Made by a program: the position numbers and the translations under genes. A stretch of DNA of 64,000 nucleotides from Bradyrhizobium sp. G127 (GTDB taxonomy: Bacteria; Pseudomonadota; Alphaproteobacteria; Rhizobiales; Xanthobacteraceae), in NCBI RefSeq assembly GCF_021502575.1, contig NZ_JAKFGN010000002.1, forward strand, positions 558,001 to 622,000. Direction: 5' to 3'. This document shows, in pieces, positions 18,041-24,912 of this stretch; position 1 is the stretch's first letter; the number at the start of each line of letters is the position of its first letter. The notes below the pieces were generated by a model. The model was not told the origin of the DNA. It worked only from the letters and a program-made list of their open reading frames with translations, and did no database searches.

Positions 18041-18846
18041 TAGTTGGCCTTGCGCGGAGCGGGAAACAACTCGCTGCTGCGGCCGGTCGCCCAATAGGCA
18101 ATCAGCCCAACCCATTCGTGAACCGCCACGTCGGTGCGGGCGAGTCCCGCGCTGAGCGTCGTGAATGGCGTCAGTCCGTCCCTCCAGCCTCGCGAGCGCC
18201 AATCCACCGGATAGGCCTCGACATCGAAGCCAGCCCTCCGGAATGCGCCGATGGATCGCGGCATGTGGAATGCCGATGTAACCAGCAGCCACCGCTCACC
18301 CGGTTTCGGGGAAATCAGCTTGCGCGTGAAGGTCGCGTTTTCCGCTGTCGTGCGGGAGTCGCTCTCAAGCACGATGCGCGAGCGCGCCGTGCCGAAGTCT
18401 TCCAGCAGGTCGCCGGCGATCGGCGCTTCCGGCACGGGCGTCTCGATGAGATTGGCGCTGCCGCCGCTGAACACGATGCGCGCCGCAGGATACCGCCGCG
18501 CCAGTTGCAGCATCGTAACGATGCGCTCCGCCGAAGCATCCATTTCGAGCGACCCGCGCGCCTGGCTGCTCTCGGGATCGATGGCGCCGCCCAGCACGAT
18601 GATGCCGTCGGGGGGCCGCCCTGCCGCACTCCAGGCCGGAAAGCGCTCGCTCAGCGGCAACAGCAACAGATGGCCAAGCGGCGAAAATCCAATGACCAGC
18701 AACAGCACGACATTGAGGATCAGGATGCGTGATCCTGCTTTGCGGAATCGCGTCGCGAGCAACAGCACGCCGAGCGCGCACAGCGTCGCCACCACGTTCG
18801 ACGGGACGGTGAAGAAACCGAGGATCTTGGACAGGCTGAAAAACAT
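18040..18846 (-). CDS. YdcF/SanA/ElyC family protein (DUF218)
   Basis: Encodes 268 residues. Two N-terminal transmembrane helices (about 10-30 and 38-62) precede a DUF218 Rossmann-like domain: GIIVLGGAIDPESSQ, ARIVFSGGSANLI, ESDSRTTAENATF and LLVTSAFHMPRSIGAFRRAGF. Related ElyC is involved in cell-envelope and peptidoglycan precursor metabolism in E. coli, but the chemistry is unclear. The start codon is unusual: the ATG lies one base past a 77-bp palindromic element, leaving no normal ribosome binding site. A ten-codon frame inside that element (18877-18848) ends TAG-C-ATG and could provide translational coupling. Confidence 0.85.
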   Translation of the reverse strand: MFFSLSKILGFFTVPSNVVATLCALGVLLLATRFRKAGSRILILNVVLLLVIGFSPLGHLLLLPLSERFPAWSAAGRPPDGIIVLGGAIDPESSQARGSLEMDASAERIVTMLQLARRYPAARIVFSGGSANLIETPVPEAPIAGDLLEDFGTARSRIVLESDSRTTAENATFTRKLISPKPGERWLLVTSAFHMPRSIGAFRRAGFDVEAYPVDWRSRGWRDGLTPFTTLSAGLARTDVAVHEWVGLIAYWATGRSSELFPAPRKAN

Positions 18847-18847
18847 G

Positions 18848-18924
18848 CTAGTGTGGTGGTTCGCAAGTCCGCATCATTGCTACCGCACCTTCTCTTGCGG
18901 ACTTGCGAACCAAAACCACACTAG
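18848..18924. repeat. Bulged palindromic element A (77 bp)
   Basis: Outer arms CTAGTGTGGT / ACCACACTAG (10 bp) and inner arms GGTTCGCAAGTCCGC / GCGGACTTGCGAACC (15 bp) pair perfectly. An unpaired AAA (18912-18914) lies on the right arm between them, and the loop is 24 bases. It abuts the ydcF start codon. Confidence 0.8.
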
Positions 18925-18935
18925 AGCTATAATTT

Positions 18936-19010
18936 CCAGTGTCCTTTTGAATCCGAAGTTCGCTCGGAGCGCGCTGCAAGATGACGCGAACTTCGGATTC
19001 AGGACACTGG
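18936..19010. repeat. Bulged palindromic element B (75 bp), inverted relative to A
   Basis: Outer arms CCAGTGTCCT / AGGACACTGG (10 bp) and inner arms GAATCCGAAGTTCGC / GCGAACTTCGGATTC (15 bp) pair perfectly, with an unpaired TTT (18946-18948) on the left arm and a 22-base loop. The layout is that of element A reversed. The two differ in sequence at paired positions, yet both remain fully complementary. An 11-base spacer (AGCTATAATTT) separates them. Confidence 0.8.
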
Positions 19011-19038
19011 CCCTGAATGGGCGATCGCAGTGGCAAGA

Positions 19039-19857
19039 TCAATCCCATTTGGGGGCGAAACCGAAATCGGTAATCCGCCCGCCGCGCGTTCCCATGGCGA
19101 AAATCTCGTCCATTTCCGCTTCGTCCAGCGCGAAGTCGAAGATCTCGATATTCTCTGACAACCGTTCGACTTTCGATGTGCGCGGAATCGCTGCAACGTT
19201 CTGCTGCACCAACCAGCGCAGACAGACTTGCGCCGCCGTCTTGCCGTAACGCGCGCCGATCCGGTTCAGCGCCTCGGCCTTCTTGACGCGGCCCTTGGCG
19301 ACAGGACTGTAGGCCACCATCGCGAGGCCATTCTCACGGCACGCCGCCAGCACCTTGGTCTGGTCGAGGTAGGGATGATACTCGACCTGATTGCAGACCA
19401 GCGGCGCGGCGCTTTTTGCAACCGCCTCCTCGATCAGTGCCACCGTGAAATTCGACACTCCGATATGCCGCGTCAAGCCAAGCTCCTGGGCATGCACCAG
19501 CCCGCCGAGCGTTTCCTCCAGCGGGACCTGCGGGTTGGGCCAGTGCAGCAGCAGCAGATCAACCTCGGTCATGCGCAGCCGCACCAGACTTTCCTTGGTG
19601 GACCGCACCAGATCGTTGGGCGCGAAATGGTTGGTCCAGACCTTGGTCGTGACGAACATCTCGCCGCGCTTGAGGCCGGAGGCGCGCACGCCATCGCCGA
19701 CCTCACGCTCATTTTCATAGACCTGCGCGGTGTCGATGTGGCGATAACCGAGCCGGAGCGCCTGCTCCACGATGCGCGCGCAGGCACGTCCGCGCAGTTC
19801 CCATGTTCCCAGACCTATCGCGGGAATGTTCGCGCCATTGGCCTTGATGATGAGCAT
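19039..19857 (-). CDS. Aldo/keto reductase
   Basis: NAD(P)H-dependent carbonyl reductase of the AKR3/AKR5-like (2,5-diketo-gluconate reductase) group. It is 272 residues, the usual length. The catalytic tetrad is present: D42 and Y47 in HIDTAQVYENE, K72 in TTKVW and H105 in LLLLHWP. The (beta/alpha)8-barrel markers GVSNF, NQVEYHPYL and the coenzyme-binding IPRTSKVERLSEN near the C-terminus are all visible. The substrate is probably a small aldehyde or keto-sugar but cannot be fixed. The neighbouring ydcF is separated from it by the two palindromic elements. Confidence 0.93.
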   Translation of the reverse strand: MLIIKANGANIPAIGLGTWELRGRACARIVEQALRLGYRHIDTAQVYENEREVGDGVRASGLKRGEMFVTTKVWTNHFAPNDLVRSTKESLVRLRMTEVDLLLLHWPNPQVPLEETLGGLVHAQELGLTRHIGVSNFTVALIEEAVAKSAAPLVCNQVEYHPYLDQTKVLAACRENGLAMVAYSPVAKGRVKKAEALNRIGARYGKTAAQVCLRWLVQQNVAAIPRTSKVERLSENIEIFDFALDEAEMDEIFAMGTRGGRITDFGFAPKWD

Positions 19858-19966
19858 GCCATCCCTCAGCGTTTCGCGATCCGGACGATCACATGACCAT
19901 CATGATCCGCGCGGCTGTCGTTGCCAAGAACGGCGAACCCGGAATTGCACATTCGGCCGACTGCCG

Positions 19967-20281
19967 TCAGGCCCGGCGTGCAAGTGCCGCGAACACCATG
20001 TCAGGCTCATGGGCAATGACGGTCAGCAATGCCCGCGCCGGTCCGCGCGGCGACCGCTTGCCCTGCTCCCAGTTCCTGATTGTCTCGAGAGGAACGCCGA
20101 GACGCGAGGCGAACTCGGCTTGAGTGAGTTTCGCGCGAAGCCGCAGATTGCGTACCACCGGCGCAGCCGTCGTCTTGGGCGAAGGTGTATCGACCCCGGG
20201 CATCTGCGGGACCAGCGGTATTTCCCGCCCGTCCAGCACCTCGACGATCCGTCCATCAGCCTTGAGCCGTAGCCGCTGCAT
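19967..20281 (-). CDS. Helix-turn-helix (Xre-type) regulator
   Basis: Encodes 104 residues from ATG 20281, chosen because AGAGGGAG lies just upstream; the frame continues to 20329 without support. The N-terminal 30 residues (MQRLRLKADGRIVEVLDGRE) resemble a small beta domain. The HTH_3 domain follows: LRLRAKLTQAEFASRLGVPLETIRNWEQGKRSP. The C-terminus (RALLTVIAHEPDMVFAAL) is typical of NadS/HigA-like antitoxins. No RelE/HigB toxin gene is adjacent, so it is either a solitary regulator or an orphan antitoxin. A perfect CtrA-type box lies about 40 bases upstream. Confidence 0.8.
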   Translation of the reverse strand: MQRLRLKADGRIVEVLDGREIPLVPQMPGVDTPSPKTTAAPVVRNLRLRAKLTQAEFASRLGVPLETIRNWEQGKRSPRGPARALLTVIAHEPDMVFAALARRA

Positions 20282-20321
20282 GTGCCGCTCCCTCTGATAT
20301 CGTGAGGGTGGGACGACATGG

Positions 20322-20337
20322 TTAATCACAGGTTAAC
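20322..20337 (-). promoter_or_regulatory. CtrA-type box upstream of the HTH regulator
   Basis: TTAA-TCACAGG-TTAAC matches the CtrA consensus TTAA-N7-TTAAC exactly. It is centred about 48 bases upstream of the HTH regulator's start codon and 47 bases from the stop codon of the next gene, so the regulator is the only sensible target. CtrA is the cell-cycle master regulator in this class of bacteria. Confidence 0.55.
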
Positions 20338-20383
20338 GAAGACGCTCTCCGCCCGGAAATCGTCCGGACGGTGTCGCATCGCG

Positions 20384-20968
20384 TTATCGCATTTGTGCGT
20401 AAGAATTCCGCCATGCATGACGGCGGCCACCGCCATGTGCGAACCGCAGCCCCATCTCGCGACCGCCTGCATGGTCGTAGGAAATATGGATGTGCTGCAC
20501 CCGGCCCGAGTCGGTCGAATAGCCGCCGCTCCAGCCCTTGAGCTGCGCATAGATGCAGCCGTAGGGACCGCGTACATCCACCGCCTTGCCTTGAGCATGA
20601 AGCGACATTCGCCGCGTGCCCGCTATCCGGGTATGACGGATGCCGGAGATCGCATGGGTGCCGGGACACGCCGCCTGAATCGACGCGAGCTTGGCCTGCA
20701 ACGGACCGACCAGACCCGACGAATATCCTTCCGATGCATAGCCAGGCTCAACAACGCCGCGCGCACGCTCTACACGATGCTGTTCGACTGCCGCAAAGGA
20801 CTGCATCGGTTCCCGCTGCCTGCGTTGACGCGCATGAACGGGATTGTCGACGCCGATGCAAGGCATCGTGACGTTGCATTCGGGCGAAATGGCCGGCGTG
20901 CGCACGCGCGCTTCGGCCAGCGATGACAGCGCACAAAGCGCCGCCACGGCGGTAATTGTTCGAATCAA
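20384..20968 (-). CDS. Secreted M15-like peptidase (D-Ala-D-Ala carboxypeptidase fold)
   Basis: Encodes 194 residues. An N-terminal signal peptide (ITAVAALCALSSLAEA) is cleaved near residue 20. The C-terminal half carries the M15/VanY-like zinc motif SLHAQGKAVDV (H-x-x-G-x-A-x-D) and a later HIHISYD that would supply the last zinc histidine and base. ISGIRHTRIAG sits where the substrate-binding arginine of the family lies. Likely periplasmic, acting on peptidoglycan peptides. The middle of the protein is variable. A CtrA-type box follows its 3' end but belongs to the next gene. Confidence 0.75.
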   Translation of the reverse strand: MIRTITAVAALCALSSLAEARVRTPAISPECNVTMPCIGVDNPVHARQRRQREPMQSFAAVEQHRVERARGVVEPGYASEGYSSGLVGPLQAKLASIQAACPGTHAISGIRHTRIAGTRRMSLHAQGKAVDVRGPYGCIYAQLKGWSGGYSTDSGRVQHIHISYDHAGGREMGLRFAHGGGRRHAWRNSYAQMR

Positions 20969-21174
20969 GTTTTTAGCTCCGGATTATTTGTTTGACGTAA
21001 CAGACGGGCCGCGAGCGACAGCGTCTCAGTCGACAAAGCTGTACAAAGGCCGTCGGAACCCGATGGTTCAGCGGCAGCGATGATGCGGTTTCATCGCGTC
21101 AGGTGGCAACAATGAGGCGCCCAGTGGCCAGGACTGCATAGCAGTGCAGCCAACCCATGCCAAAATGGGTAGCT
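20969..21174. other. Intergenic region between the M15-like gene and mgtE
   Basis: About 200 bases upstream of the M15-like gene and downstream of mgtE, both on the minus strand. It probably holds the peptidase promoter. I see no RNA gene, repeat or strong terminator in it. Confidence 0.35.
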
Positions 21175-22605
21175 TTAACTTTGCAGTCCGAACCAGAGCG
21201 TTGCGATGGTGAGGAATGCAAAGAATCCAACGATGTCCGTCACAGTCGTCACAAACGTACCGGACGCAACAGCGGGATCGGCACGCAACCGTTGAAGCGC
21301 CATCGGAATCAGGATGCCGCCCAGCGCTCCGGCGACAAGATTGCACATCATCGCAAGCCCGATAACGACGCCGAGGCCCGGGAGCTTGAACCACGCCGCC
21401 GCCGCAACGCCGGTGATGACGGCAAACGCGAGGCCGTTCACCAAACCGACGAGCCCTTCGCGCATCACGACGCGCATGGCGTTACTGGAACTGAGTTCGC
21501 GGGTTGCAAGCGCGCGGACCGCAACGGTCATGGTCTGGGTGGCTGCGTTACCGCCCTGACTGGCGACGATGGGGGCCAGCACCGCGAGTGCGACCATCTT
21601 CTGCAACTCACCTTCGAACAGTCCAAGAACCGAAGATGCAAGAAAGGCCGTGGCAAGGTTGACCAGAAGCCAATTGAAACGCCCTTTGGCGATGGTCCAC
21701 ACCGAGTCCGATAATTCTTCGTCGCGCGCGACACCACCGAGCGCCTTGATGTCTTCTTCGGCCTCCTCCTCGATCACGTCGACCACGTCGTCGATTGTGA
21801 TAACGCCGACGAGATGATCGTCGCTATCCGTGACCGGCGCAGCGACCAGATTGTACTTGCCGAACATCCGCGCCACTTCCGCGATGTCTTCGTGGTCGGA
21901 GACCCGGCGGCGGTCCTCGTCGACCAGATCCATGATCGGGCCCGGACGCCGCGCCCGCAGCAACGCATCGAGCGGCACTGCGCCTTTCAGGCGCTTGTCC
22001 TCGTCCACGACGTAAATTTCGTAGAACCGGTCCGGCAGGCCCGGCGTGTCACGCATGTATTCGATCGCTTGCAGCGCGGTCCAGTCGTCCGGCACCGAGA
22101 TGCACTCGGTCTGCATACGGCGGCCGGCGGAATCTTCCGGATAATCGAAGCTGCGCTCCAGCGCGACGCGCTCGGATTGCGGCAACTTTTCAAGAATCTC
22201 TTCCTTGTCTTCTTCGTCAAGGTTTTGGAGCAGCTCGACGGCGTCGTCGGAATCCAGTTCGCGGACACCCTCCGCGACGGTTTCCGGCTCCAGCTCCTCA
22301 AGAATTTCTTCGCGAACCGCGTCATCGACCTCGTTCAGCGCGGAGAAGTCGAAGGCTGCGCCGGTCAGTTCGACCAGCCGGGGCCGCAGGTCAGGCTCCA
22401 GTGCCTCGATCAGATCGCCGAGATCGGCCTCATGGAGTTCTCCGACGATCTCGCACAGGAAGGAGGAATCGCCCCGTTGAACCGCTGCGGAAATCAGGGC
22501 GACAAAATCAGGCCGAAGATGGTCCTCAGCATCTCGCATCGGATGGCGGTCGAGCACGGAATCGTGAGCGGCGGCCGCCTCGGCAAGGTCTTGATGGTCG
22601 GCCAT
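21175..22605 (-). CDS. mgtE: Magnesium transporter MgtE
   Basis: Inner-membrane Mg2+ channel gated by cytosolic Mg2+. It is 476 residues. The acidic N-terminal superhelical domain spans about 35-155 (EADLGDLIEALEP, DSDDAVELLQNLDEEDKEEIL). Two CBS domains follow at about 160-285, ending VVDVIEEEAEEDI, which joins the plug helix. Five transmembrane helices occupy about 305-475, including the selectivity segment ASQGGNAATQT and the conserved RADPAVASGTFVTTVTDIVG. All domains are in the normal order. It is divergent from the first polysaccharide deacetylase gene, with 125 bases between; I see no M-box-like leader there. Confidence 0.95.
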   Translation of the reverse strand: MADHQDLAEAAAAHDSVLDRHPMRDAEDHLRPDFVALISAAVQRGDSSFLCEIVGELHEADLGDLIEALEPDLRPRLVELTGAAFDFSALNEVDDAVREEILEELEPETVAEGVRELDSDDAVELLQNLDEEDKEEILEKLPQSERVALERSFDYPEDSAGRRMQTECISVPDDWTALQAIEYMRDTPGLPDRFYEIYVVDEDKRLKGAVPLDALLRARRPGPIMDLVDEDRRRVSDHEDIAEVARMFGKYNLVAAPVTDSDDHLVGVITIDDVVDVIEEEAEEDIKALGGVARDEELSDSVWTIAKGRFNWLLVNLATAFLASSVLGLFEGELQKMVALAVLAPIVASQGGNAATQTMTVAVRALATRELSSSNAMRVVMREGLVGLVNGLAFAVITGVAAAAWFKLPGLGVVIGLAMMCNLVAGALGGILIPMALQRLRADPAVASGTFVTTVTDIVGFFAFLTIATLWFGLQS

Positions 22606-22730
22606 GCCGTGCCTCGCGGGTTCAATGGAGGTCTGCTGATTTGCGTGTGCGTTTCAGGCATTACCCAATCGACACGGCGGAACGCAATGCTAAATGTGCG
22701 CAAGCCTCACACTGTTCCCGAAAGTCCATC

Positions 22731-23513
22731 ATGATTGTACTGAGAGCCGCGCTGGTGGCGCTTGTCACCACGACGGCGACCGCGGCCCGCGCCACCGATT
22801 GCCCCCGTAAAGACACGCTCGGCACAGCCCGCGTCATGACGGTAAACCCGCAGGCGTTCCCGCGCGTCGGCCTCAAGAGTTTCCCGCAAACCCTGCCGTT
22901 GGCGGACAAGGAAGTCGTGCTGACCTTCGATGACGGCCCCTTCCCCGCGACCACGACGAAAGTCCTGGCTGCACTGGCCAGCGAATGCGTGCAGGCGACA
23001 TTTTTCCTGATCGGCCGGAATGCAGAAGCGAATCCTGCCATTGTCCGGAAGATCGCCGCGAGCGGCCACAGCATTGGGCATCATACCTGGTCGCACCGTC
23101 CACTCGACAAGATCGGCCAGCCGCAGGCGCTGGAGGAGATCGACCGCGGCATCGCCGCGGATGAAATGGCGCTCAATGGGACAGCCACCCGCCTTCCGTC
23201 GACGCCGTTCTTTCGCTTTCCCGGATTCGCATCGACACCTGCCCTTCTCGCCCACCTGCAATCCCGCGGGATCGCCGTGTTCGGAGCCGACCTCTGGGCC
23301 AGCGACTGGAATCCGATGACCCCGGATCAACAATTACAGCTTTTGACCGCACGCCTCGACGAGGAAGGCAAGGGCGTCATCCTGCTGCACGACACCAAGG
23401 CTCAGACTGCGAAAATGCTGCCGGCGTTCCTGCAATACCTGAAGCGCAACGGTTACAAGGTCGTACATCTCGCCGCATCACAACAGATCAAAAGCTCATC
23501 CCATGACCGATAG
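22731..23513 (+). CDS. Secreted polysaccharide deacetylase family protein, copy 1
   Basis: NodB-homology carbohydrate esterase 4 enzyme, 260 residues from ATG 22731, which begins a clean signal peptide (MIVLRAALVALVTTTATAARA). The metal-binding motifs are VLTFDDGPFP (catalytic base and first ligand) and the histidine pair in GHSIGHHTWSH. RFPGF (arginine-containing motif) and VILLHD (catalytic histidine) complete the set. The usual substrate is N-acetylated glycan such as peptidoglycan or an exopolysaccharide. It overlaps the next gene's first possible start by 11 bases, so the two are one transcript. An upstream open extension to 22401 is the antisense of mgtE. Confidence 0.9.
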   Translation: MIVLRAALVALVTTTATAARATDCPRKDTLGTARVMTVNPQAFPRVGLKSFPQTLPLADKEVVLTFDDGPFPATTTKVLAALASECVQATFFLIGRNAEANPAIVRKIAASGHSIGHHTWSHRPLDKIGQPQALEEIDRGIAADEMALNGTATRLPSTPFFRFPGFASTPALLAHLQSRGIAVFGADLWASDWNPMTPDQQLQLLTARLDEEGKGVILLHDTKAQTAKMLPAFLQYLKRNGYKVVHLAASQQIKSSSHDR

Positions 23514-23589
23514 GCGTCGGCGCCGGATTAAGCCGCCATTCACGACCGTGGCGCTAAGCACGATCATGGGATTTTGCGTGGAATTTTTC

Positions 23590-24771
23590 ATGGACAGCAC
23601 CATCGCTCGACGCTCTACCGTAGTCTTGACGGCATTTGGCCTTGCCTGCGCGACTGCAATGCTCAGCGCAATAGCCGCGCATGCTGCCGATTGCCCCGGC
23701 AATCTTGACGCGCTCGGCACATCCCGCACCATCGTCGTGGATCCAAAGGAACATCCGCGTATCGGCACCATGCAGTATGGCGAGACCTTGCCGCTTGAGG
23801 ATCATGAAGTTGTTCTAACTTTCGATGATGGTCCGTTGCCTGCCCACACCAACGCCGTTCTCGACATCCTCGCCGCTCAATGTGTGAAGGCGACGTTCTT
23901 CATGGTCGGCCGCATGGCCAAGGAATTCCCGCAGGACGTGCGCCGCGTTCACGACGCCGGACACACCATCGGCACGCATAGCGAGAACCACCCCACGTTC
24001 TTCGGCAAATTGGCCCCGGAGCGCATGGCGGCCGAAATTGATGACGGTATCGCTCATGTCAGCGCCGCGCTTGGCGATCCGTCGCAACTTGCTCCGTTCT
24101 TCCGCATTCCGGGGCTTCGGCGCGGCGACATGCTCGAGGCCGAACTCGGCAAACGCGATCTCATGACCTGGAGCGCCGACTTCCCCGCGGATGACTGGCG
24201 GCACATTTCGTCGGCGCAGGTCGTGCATTTCGCTCTCTCGCGGCTTGAAGCAAAGGGCAAAGGCGTGCTGCTGCTGCATGATATCCAGGCTCGGACGCAG
24301 GCCGCCTTGCCAGTGATCCTTCGGGAGTTGAAGGCGCGTGGTTATCGCATCGTCCACGTGGTGCCCGCGACGGCCGAGCGGCCAAAAACCGCAACCGATC
24401 GGGCGCAATGGATTCCGCACTGGATTCATGGCGCGGAGGTCGCCGCGAAGGCCCAACCGGGCTTCGCATTCGGAACGGCGGAACGCCCTGCCCATAATGC
24501 CCCGCGCTCAGAACGTTCGGTGTGGCTGGCGCGGCAGCGACCTTTGGTTCTGCGTACCACAGTGGCGGTGCTGCAGCCCTGGCCCGCCAATTTCCATATC
24601 GAGGGAAAAGCAATGCGTGCGGATATTTCTGCTGCGAGCAGAGAGCGCAGTCTGGCGAGACTGTCCGGAAGCTGGTCGATCCGGCCGAACGACGGAGCCT
24701 TCCGCCCTCTCGGCACACCGATCAGGACCGGCAGCCGCACCGATGCGCCTGTCGGACTGAAGATCCGCTGA
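23590..24771 (+). CDS. Secreted polysaccharide deacetylase family protein, copy 2, with C-terminal extension
   Basis: Paralogue of the preceding gene, 393 residues from ATG 23590, which gives a proper signal peptide (VVLTAFGLACATAMLSAIAAHA). The frame also has an ATG at 23503 overlapping the upstream gene by 11 bases, which would add 29 basic residues and translational coupling. Catalytic motifs: VLTFDDGPLP, GHTIGTHSENH, FRIPGL and VLLLHDI, so it is probably active. After the NodB domain comes a 110-residue basic extension with no recognised domain. The tandem pair and close similarity (both begin DCP...LGT) indicate local duplication. Confidence 0.88.
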   Translation: MDSTIARRSTVVLTAFGLACATAMLSAIAAHAADCPGNLDALGTSRTIVVDPKEHPRIGTMQYGETLPLEDHEVVLTFDDGPLPAHTNAVLDILAAQCVKATFFMVGRMAKEFPQDVRRVHDAGHTIGTHSENHPTFFGKLAPERMAAEIDDGIAHVSAALGDPSQLAPFFRIPGLRRGDMLEAELGKRDLMTWSADFPADDWRHISSAQVVHFALSRLEAKGKGVLLLHDIQARTQAALPVILRELKARGYRIVHVVPATAERPKTATDRAQWIPHWIHGAEVAAKAQPGFAFGTAERPAHNAPRSERSVWLARQRPLVLRTTVAVLQPWPANFHIEGKAMRADISAASRERSLARLSGSWSIRPNDGAFRPLGTPIRTGSRTDAPVGLKIR

Positions 24772-24912
24772 TGCAAATAAAGATCGCACGGCATTGGCGT
24801 TACCGATAAATCGTTTCGCCATGCCGTGTGACATTTTCATGAATGATCTGGCGCAATAAAGGTGTCGCGAACGCGAGGCATATAGGCATCATCGAACTCT
24901 GATCGGTGAGCC

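Noticed and set aside
18848-19010. A CRISPR array or insertion sequence
   Set aside because: Only two units, inverted rather than direct, without spacers, transposase or target duplication.
19967-20281. A toxin-antitoxin pair
   Set aside because: The regulator resembles an antitoxin, but no RelE/HigB-like gene exists in either neighbour or intergenic space.
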